Shown: positions 52,069 through 61,854 of the stretch, one piece after another
Position numbering within the stretch: position 1 is the stretch's first letter
Layout: each line of letters opens with the position of its first letter
DNA from: Pedobacter africanus
GTDB taxonomy: Bacteria; Bacteroidota; Bacteroidia; Sphingobacteriales; Sphingobacteriaceae
Length of the DNA: 64,000 nt
NCBI RefSeq assembly: GCF_900176535.1
Contig: NZ_FWXT01000001.1
Location: forward strand, 1,116,001 to 1,180,000
Reading direction: 5' to 3'
The notes under the pieces: model-generated
The model's input: only the letters and a program-made list of their open reading frames with translations
The model's database searches: none
Told to the model about the DNA's origin: nothing
Position numbers and translations under genes: made by a program

Positions 52069-53017
52069 ATTTTAAAGTTATTGTTTGCCGCAGCTGGTTA
52101 ATTTGCTGTGTTCTTACGAGCAGCAAGACCTGCGCCTGTTCTAAGGTAATCAATTCAAATGTAATTTGCTGCCCTGGCTGCATTTGCGCCAGCAATGTTA
52201 AATCGGCACTGATCACCTGGGCTATGCGCGGATAACCACCGGTTGTCTGGTGGTCGGCCATTAACACAATGGGCATTCCCTGACCGGGTACCTGTACCGT
52301 TCCAAAAGTAACAGCAGCAGAAAGCAGTTCTTTATCGGTATTCCACTGTAACGAAGGGCCATTTAAACGATAACCCATTCTATCGGCCTGGCTGCTGATG
52401 GTAAAGGGTTCATTAAAAAAACTGGAGATACTTTGTGGGGTAAACTGCTCAAATTCGGGTCCTTTAATTACCCTTATGGCCCGAACAGACAGATCCGGAT
52501 AAATATTTCTGCCGGCCGACCAGCCAATTTTCCTGGATGGGCCATGATAGGATTTTTTAAACGGAATATGATCATCCGCTTTCAGGGCCCTGCCCTCCCA
52601 GCCTCCAATTCCTGCCCGCAGGTAAGTGGACTGGCTGGATAAAACCTGGGGAACGTCAAAACCACCGTAAACACAGATGTAGCTGCGACAGCCGTCTACA
52701 GCTTTTCCGAAGGATAATGTTGAACCCTTTGGCACATACAATGGCCTCCACATCTCAACGGCCTCACCATTCAGTTTTGGAGATAGATTTCCACCGGTAA
52801 TGGCAATCATTTGCTGCACTTCAAAAACAATTACAGGCCCCGCAAGGGTACATTCCAGACTGGCCTCATGAACAGCATTGCCCAGTAGTAAATTACCTAT
52901 CTTTAATGCAAGGTCATCCATAGCACCACTTACCGCCATCCCTGATTTCTGGTAGCCATACCGGCCCAGGTCCTGCAATGTGGTCAATAAACCCGGTTTC
53001 AATATGCTAATTCCCAT
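52061..53017 (-). CDS. pxpC: 5-oxoprolinase subunit C (KipA-like, biotin-dependent carboxyltransferase fold)
   Basis: A 318-residue protein with the KipA/PxpC pattern: ILKPGLLTTLQDLGRYGYQKSGM at the start, AMDDLALKIGNLLLGN, the cyclophilin-like half with AGIGGWEGRALKADD, RVIKGPEFEQF, and QADRMGYRLNGPSL with the conserved end VQVPGQGMPIVLMADHQTTGGYPRIAQV. It works with PxpA and PxpB. It overlaps pxpB by 11 bp and pxpA by 8 bp, so the operon is tightly coupled. Confidence 0.96.
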   Translation of the reverse strand: MGISILKPGLLTTLQDLGRYGYQKSGMAVSGAMDDLALKIGNLLLGNAVHEASLECTLAGPVIVFEVQQMIAITGGNLSPKLNGEAVEMWRPLYVPKGSTLSFGKAVDGCRSYICVYGGFDVPQVLSSQSTYLRAGIGGWEGRALKADDHIPFKKSYHGPSRKIGWSAGRNIYPDLSVRAIRVIKGPEFEQFTPQSISSFFNEPFTISSQADRMGYRLNGPSLQWNTDKELLSAAVTFGTVQVPGQGMPIVLMADHQTTGGYPRIAQVISADLTLLAQMQPGQQITFELITLEQAQVLLLVRTQQINQLRQTITLKYG

Positions 53018-53720
53018 CCCCCTCCGATTTAATTTTTAACCACTCTGCTGCAGTAACCGGACTAAAGCGTACCCTGTCACCAGCCTTAAGCAATGCAGGT
53101 TCTTCCTTTCCGATGTCAAATAGTTCTAATGGCGTTTGTCCAATGAGCTGCCAGCCACCGGGTGTTTCCATAGGGTACACGCCTGTCTGACTTCCCGCAA
53201 TGCCCACTGCTCCCCTTGGGATCTTTGGCCTGGGGTTTTCTTTCCTTGGTGTTGCAATCCTTTCGTCCATTCCTCCAAGATAGGGAAAGCCAGGTGCAAA
53301 GCCTATCATATAAACCAGGTATTCGGGTTGAGTATGTAGGGCTATGACCTCATCCATACTGATATGATGGTAGTTTGCCACATATTCCAGATCCGGCCCC
53401 ATTGCCCCGCCATAATGAACCGGAATGATCCGTACTGCTGATTGCTCCTGCATTTCAGTATCGTCTATAGCTCCTGTCATTTCCTGCAGCAGTAAAACTA
53501 TTTCATCATATTTGAGCAACCAGGGTTCATAATAAATGGTAATGCTGGTAAATGCAGGCACATACTCCACAAAACCTTCAAAAGTATATTCATCCAACCA
53601 TGCCGCCACAGCCCTTACCTGAAGATTGATCGTTTTACTGATCACATCACCAAACTGCATCACTACAGCTGAATCACCCAGCGGGTAGTATTGAACAAGG
53701 TTTTGCTGCGTTAAACTCAT
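53007..53720 (-). CDS. pxpB: 5-oxoprolinase subunit B (KipI-like)
   Basis: A 237-residue protein of the KipI/PxpB family (cyclophilin-like fold). Visible motifs are YPLGDSAVVMQFGD, the central PVHYGGAMGPDLEYVA, the signature GFAPGFPYLGGMDERIATPRK, and IPRGAVGIAGSQTGVYPMETPGGWQLIGQTPL. It is the first gene of the pxpB-pxpC-pxpA-transporter operon. It lies only 48 bp after the GH92 gene on the same strand, so read-through from the glycan locus is possible; no clear promoter or terminator is visible in those 48 bp. Confidence 0.96.
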   Translation of the reverse strand: MSLTQQNLVQYYPLGDSAVVMQFGDVISKTINLQVRAVAAWLDEYTFEGFVEYVPAFTSITIYYEPWLLKYDEIVLLLQEMTGAIDDTEMQEQSAVRIIPVHYGGAMGPDLEYVANYHHISMDEVIALHTQPEYLVYMIGFAPGFPYLGGMDERIATPRKENPRPKIPRGAVGIAGSQTGVYPMETPGGWQLIGQTPLELFDIGKEEPALLKAGDRVRFSPVTAAEWLKIKSEGDGN

Positions 53721-53768
53721 CCTGATTAATATGAACTAAGATGAGCAATATTTTCTTAACTACGCATA

Positions 53769-56006
53769 TTATTTTGAAGGCTTGTCTCCCATTTCTATAC
53801 GCATTTCACCCCCATTTGTAATGGTTGAATGCAACAGCGAAGACGTAGAATGATTTTTTCCATTCCATACCACCTTTTGGATGTATTTATTCGCAGGGCT
53901 GTTTCCTATAACCTTTATATGGAACTTTTTGGCGCCTGGCAAACTGATCACTGCTTCGTTAATGAGCGGTGAGCCGAATACATATGCTCCACTGGCCGGG
54001 TTCAGCGGGTAAAATCCCAAAGCCGAGAACACATACCAGGCACTCATCTCCCCTGCGTCGTCATTGCCACAAAGGCCATCGGGCTTATTGGTATAAAACT
54101 GCTGGTCAATCTTCCGGATCAGCTCAGCCGTTTTCCAGGGCTGCCCGGCCAGGTTGTATAAATAAGGGATATGGTGATTGGGTTCATTGCCGTGGGCGTA
54201 CTGACCAATTAAACCGGAAATATCGGGCGAGGTTTTGTCATCCAGTACCGAAGAAATGCTAAACAGGGAATCCAGCTTGTTTAAAAAAGGCTGCCTGCCG
54301 CCAAATTCCTGAATAAGACCGGGGACGTCCTGGGGCACCAGCCAACTGTATTGCCAGGCATTGCCTTCGCAGTAATCGTTCTGACGGTGTACCGCATTGT
54401 AAGGGTTAAAAGGGCTACGCCAGGAACCATCGGCCATTCGACCACGGAAATGGCCGGTACCTTTATCAAAGTATTGCTGGTAAAGTTTACTACGTTCAGC
54501 AAAATACCGGTAATCTTCGTTCTTATTTAAGGCTTTGGCCATTTGTGCAATGCACCAATCGGAAATGGCATATTCCAGGGCCTTGGCCACCGATTCCTCT
54601 ACCTTCTCGGCAGGAATGAACTGCAGCTTTTGGATATATTGGATGCCATTGGTATCCTGCATGGCCGAATGCCGCATGGCCTGATAGGCCAGTTCAGTAT
54701 CGTAATTCCGGAACCCCTTTAACCAGGCATCGGCAATAACAGGCACTGCCGGGTAACCGATCATACAATTGGTTTCATTGCCATGCAGGTGCCATACCGG
54801 CAATTTGCCCTGCTGCTGGTAAATGGCCAACATGGTTTTAACCATGTCATTTACCCGATCTGGGTGTAAGATGGTCATTAAAGGGTTCAGCCCACGGTAT
54901 GTATCCCAGAGGGAAAGCGTGGTATAATTGTTAAAACCTGCATTTTTATACACCTTTTTGTCGGCACCCCGGTAATCACCGTTCACATCATTAAACAATG
55001 ACGGAGCAATCATGGTATGGTAAAGGGCGGTATAGAATTTTGTTTTTATAGATGAAGGAGCCTCGATCTTAACTTTGGATAAAGCTTTTTCCCATTTGGC
55101 ATCGGCTTGTTTCACACAGGCATTAAAATCCCAGCCCGGCAGCTCTGTATTCAGGTTGAGCAGTGCATTCGCCGTGCTTACAGGCGAAATGGCCACTTTT
55201 ACTTTTAACAGGGGCTGTTTTACCGCATCGAAAAACAAAGCAGCCTTTATTTCTTTACCGCTGGCTTCTGCGCCCGGAAGCGGGGCCGAACCATTGTAGA
55301 GTTCTGTCCTGGTTACAGGTGCGGAAAGCCTGATGACGAAATAGATCCGCTGGTCTGCTGCCCAGCCTTTTGAAAAGCGGTAACCTTCAAAGGTAACTGC
55401 ATCGAGCTGGCGGATATGTGTCTGGGCTGGTTCATCCCAGCCCATGCCAAAGCCCAGGTCGACCATCAGGTGGGCATTGTCTGTTTTTTGATAGGTATAC
55501 TGGTGAAAGCCTGTCCGCTCGGTAGCCGTTAGTTGGGCCTTTACCTTGTATTTCTCCAGGTACACCTGGTAATAACCCGGTTTGGCTATTTCCGTTTTTT
55601 TGGAAAAAAAAGAACCGTAGCCACTTTCCATATCATTGAATTTAGCCCGGGTAACCTGTGTCTTCCCATTGGCAGGCAGGAGTAAAATATCATTGAGGTC
55701 GCCTATACCGGTACCACTGAGGTGGGTGTGCGTAAAGCCCAGGATTTCGGGGCTGCTGTAATTGTAGCCGCTGCACCAGTCCCAGCCATTGAATTTATCC
55801 CAGCTCTGTATGATCTGCGAAGGGCCAAGCTGTACGGCACCGAAAGGGACGTTGGCACCAACAAATACATGACCATGACCCGCAGAACCTATAAAAGGAT
55901 CAACAAAGCCTGTAGCTTTGTTTTGGGCAAAAATACCATTGCTTAAAATTATCAGGCCAAGTATAAAGCCCGGTTTTCGCATCATCATCACTTCTCTTCT
56001 TTTCAT
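53769..56006 (-). CDS. GH92 family alpha-mannosidase
   Basis: A 745-residue secreted protein. GH92 enzymes are calcium-dependent inverting exo-alpha-mannosidases. The mature start GFVDPFIGSAGHGHVFVGANVPFGAVQLGPS is the family signature. The catalytic (alpha/alpha)6 barrel shows HGNETNCMIGYPAVPVIADAWLKG and, near the end, GLCGNDDAGEMSAWYVFSALGFYPLNPASG. Length fits the usual 740-780. Most family members remove alpha-1,2-linked mannose from N-glycans or mannans. It is the last gene of the GH29-GH29-GH2-GH92 series, 3 bp after the GH2 gene. The ATG at 56006 or a later one (55988) could start translation. Confidence 0.94.
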   Translation of the reverse strand: MKRREVMMMRKPGFILGLIILSNGIFAQNKATGFVDPFIGSAGHGHVFVGANVPFGAVQLGPSQIIQSWDKFNGWDWCSGYNYSSPEILGFTHTHLSGTGIGDLNDILLLPANGKTQVTRAKFNDMESGYGSFFSKKTEIAKPGYYQVYLEKYKVKAQLTATERTGFHQYTYQKTDNAHLMVDLGFGMGWDEPAQTHIRQLDAVTFEGYRFSKGWAADQRIYFVIRLSAPVTRTELYNGSAPLPGAEASGKEIKAALFFDAVKQPLLKVKVAISPVSTANALLNLNTELPGWDFNACVKQADAKWEKALSKVKIEAPSSIKTKFYTALYHTMIAPSLFNDVNGDYRGADKKVYKNAGFNNYTTLSLWDTYRGLNPLMTILHPDRVNDMVKTMLAIYQQQGKLPVWHLHGNETNCMIGYPAVPVIADAWLKGFRNYDTELAYQAMRHSAMQDTNGIQYIQKLQFIPAEKVEESVAKALEYAISDWCIAQMAKALNKNEDYRYFAERSKLYQQYFDKGTGHFRGRMADGSWRSPFNPYNAVHRQNDYCEGNAWQYSWLVPQDVPGLIQEFGGRQPFLNKLDSLFSISSVLDDKTSPDISGLIGQYAHGNEPNHHIPYLYNLAGQPWKTAELIRKIDQQFYTNKPDGLCGNDDAGEMSAWYVFSALGFYPLNPASGAYVFGSPLINEAVISLPGAKKFHIKVIGNSPANKYIQKVVWNGKNHSTSSLLHSTITNGGEMRIEMGDKPSK

Positions 56007-56009
56007 GGT

Positions 56010-58622
56010 TTAATTTATTGGGAACAGCTGGCTTTTAAGGTTCCAGCCGTATACTTCTATGCTTAAAGGAGTGTTGCCCTGCTCAGGAAATTCGATGCTC
56101 ATGCTTTTTTCCCCGCCCGGCAGTATGGTAAAATAATTGTCGGAACAGAAGGCGGGCAATATCCTTTCCCCGGTAGCGGTATTCACCAAAGCTACGCGAT
56201 TAAAAAAGGCAACAGGGCCGGCTGCATCGTTGTTCAGCAAAACTTCCAGCTGGCCTTTCCCTGCTTTACGGCTGCTCACGTTCAGCTTTGCTGTTTTCAT
56301 GTGCTGCAGTCCGGTGTATTTACCGTCAGGTGCAGGCATCCAGTACAGGTTTTCGCTCAGCACCTTTTGTGTGGCATCCAGCAGCTTCAGCAACACAAAA
56401 CAACCTGTTTTGGCATCCAGCTTTTTTAAGCCCTCATTTACCGGGAAAGTACGCTGACTGGTAGAGGCAGCTATCTCGGTAAAAGCCTGGATCTGTTGCT
56501 GCAGCTTACCTTCCATATCATACAGACTGGCTTGCACCATAACGTTTCGCACCACCCCCAAACCATTGTTAACTATCGTTACCATGCTGTCCAGCGGGTT
56601 CATCATGATGTGCAGGGGCGCTGAACCTTTGCGCAATCCGTACAAACAGGCATTGGGGTCCAGGTAATAATCGTACATCTGCCCGCGCATGGCCGTCCAG
56701 GGGTTCTGTGTTTTCCAGATGATGGTGCCCGTATACCAGTCCCACATCCTGGAAGAAAAGCCTTCCATCAATGCGCGGTATTGCTCGTAATTGACCAGCT
56801 GCGCCTTCATGGCAAAATCTCTGGCATCCTTTGCTTTCCCATAGGGCTCAATGTGATGGTCGTAAGGAATGTACTTGTGGTAGGCCCATACCGAATCCGG
56901 CTGCTGCCCGTTCTGTGGCGGGGCCATGTTCCCTTCAGGGATAAAACGTTTCAGTGAAGCATAATCACCTACCCCAACCGAGCCCACTTCTGAGTTATAG
57001 GGATAGGTACGGAAAGACCAGAAGCTTTTCGGGTCCTGAATGGTATAAGGTCCATCGCCATTACCGCCCAGGAAATTGTAGGACATGTCGTTGCTGTTGG
57101 AATAATCAAAGAAATAGCGGGTACCATCCAGCTCGGGAAGTATTTTTTCTTTGAGTGGGTATAGGATATCATCGGGCGGGGTGATTTCGTTGCCCCCGCA
57201 CCAGAAGGCCAGTGAGGGATGGTTCCGGATCATTTTGATCTGATCTGCAGCAGCGGTAAGGACCAGTCCGTGATCATCAGGGTACTGCCTGCGGGTCCAT
57301 TGGTCGTCCTTTTTCAAAGGGTCCTGCCATTTGCCATTGCAATCGCCGCTGAACCAGAAGTCCTGGAACACCAGCATCCCATATTTGTCGCAGGCCTGGT
57401 AAAACTCAGGCCTTTCAATGATAGCCCCACCCCAGATGCGGATCAGGTTCAGGTTCATCTCGCGATGGTAGCGCACTTCCGCATCGTAGCGTTCATCTGA
57501 AAAGCGGAGCATGGCATCAGAGATGATCCAGTTGCCCCCTTTGATGAAGATCTTTTGCCCGTTGACCAGGTTTTCACGGCTCCGGGTACGTTCGTTCCAG
57601 CGGGTGCTGATCTCCCTTACCCCGAACTGTACACTTTCTTTGTCGGCCAGTTTCCCTGCTGCGTCTACAAAGGTAAAGCTGATGGTATACAAGGGATGTT
57701 CACCATAACCGTTGGGCCACCAGAGCCTGGGGTTTTGCAGCTGAAAATCGGGCAGCTTCACCAGCTTTTTCTCGCCGGCCTTTAGCTGTACCGCTGCTTT
57801 GACCACTTTCCCTTCCAGGCTGTACTGCAAATAGCCGCTTACGGTTTTGTTCAGCGCGTTTTCTATTTCACAGGATGTGCGGATCAATGCTGGTTCCTGT
57901 TTGCCTGATGGCAAACGTTTGCCCGGAACCAGCGTCACCACATGGGGATTTTCGAGGTTCAAGCCCCCGGTTTTCTCCACAAATACCTTGTCCCATATGC
58001 CCGTATTGCGGTCGCGTATGGGCTGTATCCAGTCCCAGCCCGCGGTATAGGGCGTGGTCAGTCCTTTGGCAATGGTGCCATCGCCGCCTTGCCCGCCATT
58101 AGCTGCACCAGGAAAATCAGGTGGCTGAACCAACAAAGCCAGCCTGTTTTTCCCGTTTGGTGCAAGTAAGGACGTAATGTTGTACTGCTGGCGCAGGTGC
58201 ATCCCCTCATGGGTCTTAAGGTTTACCCTTTTGCCATTCAAATAAATGTCGCATTTATAGTTCACCCCACGCAGCTTGAGCCATACCTGCTCATCGCCTT
58301 TGGCGGTCTGCTCAAAGGATTTCACAAACCAGTAGGTGTAATGGGCATTGCCAGTATCGTAAACATCTTTGATGAGTTTGTTGTTCATCCCATAAAAAGG
58401 ATCGGGAACTTTTTTATTGTTCAGCAGGGTAGTCAGCACCGTACCGGGTACAGTGGCCGGCATCCAGCCGTTAAGTGCGGTACTTTCCAGGGAAAGCTGT
58501 TCTCCCTTACGAAATTCTTCTGTGATGGCTTTACAGGCCCAGCCCGAGTTCAGCTCATAACGCTGCTGGGCAGTTAATTTAACGCCAGCCAATAAAAAAA
58601 ATAGGATCAGGTAGTTCTTCAT
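56010..58622 (-). CDS. GH2 family enzyme, beta-mannosidase / exo-beta-glucosaminidase type
   Basis: An 870-residue secreted protein (signal peptide ending near VKLTAQ). After a sugar-binding domain with WLKLRGVNYKCDIYLNGKRVN and an Ig-like domain with PRLWWPNGYGEHPLYTI comes the TIM barrel (KIFIKGGNWIISD, RIWGGAIIERPEFYQACDKYGMLVFQDFW). The acid/base glutamate is in AFWCGGNEITPPD and the likely nucleophile in YNSEVGSVGVGD. The arrangement and the segment QNPWTAMRGQMYDYYLDPNACLYG resemble exo-beta-D-glucosaminidase and mannosylglycoprotein endo-beta-mannosidase, not LacZ. With GH92 and two GH29 neighbours, cleavage of the Man-beta-1,4-GlcNAc core bond is plausible but not proven. Gaps to its neighbours are 2-3 bp. 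Confidence 0.9.
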   Translation of the reverse strand: MKNYLILFFLLAGVKLTAQQRYELNSGWACKAITEEFRKGEQLSLESTALNGWMPATVPGTVLTTLLNNKKVPDPFYGMNNKLIKDVYDTGNAHYTYWFVKSFEQTAKGDEQVWLKLRGVNYKCDIYLNGKRVNLKTHEGMHLRQQYNITSLLAPNGKNRLALLVQPPDFPGAANGGQGGDGTIAKGLTTPYTAGWDWIQPIRDRNTGIWDKVFVEKTGGLNLENPHVVTLVPGKRLPSGKQEPALIRTSCEIENALNKTVSGYLQYSLEGKVVKAAVQLKAGEKKLVKLPDFQLQNPRLWWPNGYGEHPLYTISFTFVDAAGKLADKESVQFGVREISTRWNERTRSRENLVNGQKIFIKGGNWIISDAMLRFSDERYDAEVRYHREMNLNLIRIWGGAIIERPEFYQACDKYGMLVFQDFWFSGDCNGKWQDPLKKDDQWTRRQYPDDHGLVLTAAADQIKMIRNHPSLAFWCGGNEITPPDDILYPLKEKILPELDGTRYFFDYSNSNDMSYNFLGGNGDGPYTIQDPKSFWSFRTYPYNSEVGSVGVGDYASLKRFIPEGNMAPPQNGQQPDSVWAYHKYIPYDHHIEPYGKAKDARDFAMKAQLVNYEQYRALMEGFSSRMWDWYTGTIIWKTQNPWTAMRGQMYDYYLDPNACLYGLRKGSAPLHIMMNPLDSMVTIVNNGLGVVRNVMVQASLYDMEGKLQQQIQAFTEIAASTSQRTFPVNEGLKKLDAKTGCFVLLKLLDATQKVLSENLYWMPAPDGKYTGLQHMKTAKLNVSSRKAGKGQLEVLLNNDAAGPVAFFNRVALVNTATGERILPAFCSDNYFTILPGGEKSMSIEFPEQGNTPLSIEVYGWNLKSQLFPIN

Positions 58623-58624
58623 TT

Positions 58625-60328
58625 TTACATATTACTTTCAATGGCACCAACTTTTTCCCTGTACAGTTCAATTGGACCATCCAATAAAACTGCAATCACG
58701 GTAAGCTGTTTATCCAGTTTAACTTCTGGTACAGGTATGTAAACTATGCCGGGTATTTTACTCCAGTATAATTTATTGTAAATTTCATAGGGCAGTATGG
58801 TGCCCTCACCCACTACGCGGACCCGGCTTATGTTATTTTTAATGCCTTTCAGTACAATTGGGCCTGTTGGTTTTCCTTCCACAAAAAGGTACAAGGTCTG
58901 ACGGTCTGCAGATAATAAGGTATTCCCCTGGTAATGCCCTGCAGGAATTCCCGGAAGGGTATGGTCAAATATTTCTGTATGTTTGAACACCCAGGCTTCA
59001 TCAGTTGGCATTGCTATAGCTTTTGCAGCAGTTGGATCACTTGTTTTTAAAGGTTCATCAAACCTCAGGTGTAACACGGTTACATCTTTGTCGTATGCAG
59101 CAGGCAATACCTTCAACAGATAACCATCGCTGCCAAAAGATTTATAGCTTAGCCCCGAACCTTTATATCCAACTACATTGGCTTCTACAATTTTTGATTG
59201 GATCCCTTCGAGCACAATTCCGGCATTTTCCTGATAGTCCAGGTATATAAATAAGTTCTTTTTATCTTTCGACAATGCAGTTTTTGCATTTACATGGCCT
59301 GCCGGGATACCCGCCTGGATGCCATATATGGCTGCTGCGTGTTTTTTGGTCCAGCGGCCCAGGTCTTTCAGTAGCTGTACCTGCTGGTAAGGTATGGTTC
59401 CATCAGCTTTGGGGCCGATATCAAGCAGTAAATTACCGCCCATACTGATGCAATCCACTAAAGTGCGAATGATCATATTAGACGATTTGTATTTGGTATC
59501 AAAGGGCTGATAGCCCCATGAATCGTTCATGGTATAACAAAGTTCCCAATAATCGGCTGCAGGTCTTAATACCGGAACACCCTGTTCGGGGGTTTCATAA
59601 TCCCCATGTTCATCCAAACGGGAATTGATGATGATATTGGGATTGTGTTTTTGAAGCAACTCCCTCGTTTTTTGGGCCTCCCATTCTGTATTGCTGTGTT
59701 CCCAGTTCCCATCAAACCAGATAAGGTCTGGCCGGTAATTTATTGACAGTTCATTCAGCTGCTGCTGGTAATAATTCAGGAACGTTTTCCAGCGTTGCGG
59801 TTCATCTTTAAGCGCATACCTTTTACGGTCTCGGGTAAAAACGTCATAATTCTGGTAACTCCAATCGGGCAGGGAATAATAAATGCCTGTTTTTAGTCCT
59901 GTAGACTTGAGCGCAGTAATGAATGGCGACAGCACATCGCGCCTGGCTTTGCTATGTGCCAAGGTGGTGGTAGCACCCGGTGCCCTGGTATCCCAGAGCG
60001 AAACACCATCGTGATGTTTCGAGGTAATTACCGCATATTTTGCACCGCTTTCTTTAATTAAATTTGCCCATACGGCCGGATCATACTTTGATGCGCTGAA
60101 ACCTTCGAGCTGTTTCATGTACAGCTCATGAGGCGTATAATTGTTAAAAAAGGCCCAGGATTCGGAAATACCATTTACAGCGTAAATGCCCCAATGGATA
60201 AAGATGCCCAGTTTGGCATCGGCAAACCATTGCATTTTTTTGTCCCTGGCGTTTTGTGCCCTGGCATTAAAGGCCATCAATAGCATCAAAACAATTGGCA
60301 GCTTTCTCTTTGTTATCGTTCTGATCAT
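58625..60328 (-). CDS. alpha-L-fucosidase (GH29), first copy from the 3' side
   Basis: A 567-residue secreted enzyme (signal peptide to about NARAQ, residue 25) that removes alpha-linked L-fucose. The GH29 barrel has WFADAKLGIFIHWGIYAVNG, KYAVITSKHHDGVSLWDT with the conserved paired histidines, GIYYSLPDW, and the nucleophile Asp206 in RPDLIWFDGNWEHS. SMGGNLLLDIGPKADGTIP follows near the barrel end. The long C-terminal part (about 340-567) is a beta-sandwich. The protein lies 2 bp before the GH2 gene and 19 bp after the other fucosidase; the two share the fold but differ clearly in sequence, suggesting different linkages. Confidence 0.95.
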   Translation of the reverse strand: MIRTITKRKLPIVLMLLMAFNARAQNARDKKMQWFADAKLGIFIHWGIYAVNGISESWAFFNNYTPHELYMKQLEGFSASKYDPAVWANLIKESGAKYAVITSKHHDGVSLWDTRAPGATTTLAHSKARRDVLSPFITALKSTGLKTGIYYSLPDWSYQNYDVFTRDRKRYALKDEPQRWKTFLNYYQQQLNELSINYRPDLIWFDGNWEHSNTEWEAQKTRELLQKHNPNIIINSRLDEHGDYETPEQGVPVLRPAADYWELCYTMNDSWGYQPFDTKYKSSNMIIRTLVDCISMGGNLLLDIGPKADGTIPYQQVQLLKDLGRWTKKHAAAIYGIQAGIPAGHVNAKTALSKDKKNLFIYLDYQENAGIVLEGIQSKIVEANVVGYKGSGLSYKSFGSDGYLLKVLPAAYDKDVTVLHLRFDEPLKTSDPTAAKAIAMPTDEAWVFKHTEIFDHTLPGIPAGHYQGNTLLSADRQTLYLFVEGKPTGPIVLKGIKNNISRVRVVGEGTILPYEIYNKLYWSKIPGIVYIPVPEVKLDKQLTVIAVLLDGPIELYREKVGAIESNM

Positions 60329-60347
60329 AGTATGGTTAATTTAAGTA

Positions 60348-61793
60348 TCAATTTTCAGCGTCTGGCATAAACTCAAAAGCCAGTGCGATATTTGCCTTAT
60401 CTCCCGAAAGGCCCTCGGGCAATTCGATTGTAGTTTTACCATTCACATCTTTCCAGTCTACCTTTTTACCAGTTGAGATTAAGGTAACCGGAGTTCCCTT
60501 TGCAGGAGAATTACCTTGCCAGCTAATTGAACGCATAGGTTTTTCATCAGTATTAAGGCAATAAATGGCATAGCGTGTTTTTCCATCTTTGCTTTGGGTA
60601 AACCAGGTTTGCCCGCTGTTGTAATTTTTAGTTATCCTGGTATTGTAAATGGCTTTACCGTTTAAAGCAGTCCAGGCCCCGATATCCTTTAACCGGTTAA
60701 ATACCTCATCCGGCAATGTGCCGTCCGCTTTCGGGCCGATGCCTAAAAGCAGGCTTCCCCCTTTTGCTACAATTTCTACCAGTTTATGTACAACAATTCC
60801 TGCCGGTTTATATTGATCGTTAGGCACAAAGCCCCATGCACCGCCCAATGTCATACAGCTCTCCCATGGATGGCTGAGTTGCGCATCAGGAATCTTTTGT
60901 TCCGGGGTCTGGTAATTTTCAAACTCACCATGTACGGTACGGTCAACCATCAACAGACCAGGCTGCGCCTTTCTGGCCATGCTGGCAATTTTGGGCATGT
61001 CAATATCCTGGCTCCATTTTGGAATATTGGCACCCCAAGACAATACTTCTGCATTTACAGTTTCCAGTGGCCTTACCCAGCCTCCATCTAGCCATAAAAT
61101 ATCAATACTGCCATAGTTGTGCATCAATTCCCCAATCTGGCTAAAAGCAAAATTTTTAAACTGGTTCCATCTCCATGGATATTTTCTGATATCGTAATTG
61201 TTGTTGCGGTCGGCCGTAGCATATTTTGACCACCAGTAGTATTGCGAATGCCAGTCTGGTTTAGAGAAATAGGCACCTATCATGAAACCTTCTTTTCTAA
61301 AAGCATCGAAAACATATTTTGCTACATCGGCTTTAGGATTCGTTGAAAATGGCCCCTTAGCTATGCTAAAATCAGATACTTTGGTATCAAACATGGCAAA
61401 GCCATCATGATGTTTGGTTGTAAAAACAAGGTATTTCATTCCGGCCTTTTTACCTGCCCGGGCCCATTGTCCGGGTTCAAATTTTATGGGATTAAATTGC
61501 TTATTCAGGCCCCAATACCACTTTTTATACGCATCGTAACTTATCGTACTGTCTCTATCAATCCAGTCTTCCGAACAAAGGGTCCAGGATTCCATAATAC
61601 CAGGTACGGCATACAGCCCCCAATGTATGATCATCCCAAACTTTTTATCCTGCCAGTTGTCCAGTTTATGCTTTACCAGCATATCTTTAGGCCATTCATA
61701 AACTGTTGACTGCTGATGAACCCCATTTTCCTGTGCATTCAGCTTAATGCAAAGAAAAACCAGGAGGATTACGATAGTGACTACTTTTTTCAT
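60348..61793 (-). CDS. alpha-L-fucosidase (GH29), promoter-proximal copy
   Basis: A 481-residue secreted enzyme. The ATG at 61793 (MKKVVTIVILLVFLCIKLNAQ) starts a clear signal peptide; a TTG 6 bp upstream lies in the terminator U-tract region and is less likely. GH29 motifs are KKFGMIIHWGLYAVPGIMESW, KYLVFTTKHHDGFAMFDT, GAYFSKPDW and the nucleophile Asp236 in SIDILWLDGGWVRP, followed by GGSLLLGIGPKADGTLP. The C-terminal domain is short. The gene follows susD at 61 bp across an intrinsic terminator, so its level likely depends on read-through. Confidence 0.95.
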   Translation of the reverse strand: MKKVVTIVILLVFLCIKLNAQENGVHQQSTVYEWPKDMLVKHKLDNWQDKKFGMIIHWGLYAVPGIMESWTLCSEDWIDRDSTISYDAYKKWYWGLNKQFNPIKFEPGQWARAGKKAGMKYLVFTTKHHDGFAMFDTKVSDFSIAKGPFSTNPKADVAKYVFDAFRKEGFMIGAYFSKPDWHSQYYWWSKYATADRNNNYDIRKYPWRWNQFKNFAFSQIGELMHNYGSIDILWLDGGWVRPLETVNAEVLSWGANIPKWSQDIDMPKIASMARKAQPGLLMVDRTVHGEFENYQTPEQKIPDAQLSHPWESCMTLGGAWGFVPNDQYKPAGIVVHKLVEIVAKGGSLLLGIGPKADGTLPDEVFNRLKDIGAWTALNGKAIYNTRITKNYNSGQTWFTQSKDGKTRYAIYCLNTDEKPMRSISWQGNSPAKGTPVTLISTGKKVDWKDVNGKTTIELPEGLSGDKANIALAFEFMPDAEN

Positions 61794-61797
61794 GCCC

Positions 61798-61837
61798 AAA
61801 AAAATAACAGGAATACCCCCTCATGGGCATTCCTGTT
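61798..61837 (-). terminator. intrinsic terminator between susD and the first GH29 gene
   Basis: On the minus strand AACAGGAAT (61837-61829) and ATTCCTGTT (61814-61806) form a 9-bp stem, extended by a GGG/CCC stack past a mismatch and closed by a short loop. After one A it is followed by seven T (61804-61798). This is a standard Rho-independent terminator for the susC-susD transcript. The fucosidase ATG lies 5 bp after the U-tract. Confidence 0.75.
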
Positions 61838-61854
61838 TAAAGCTAATTATTTTA

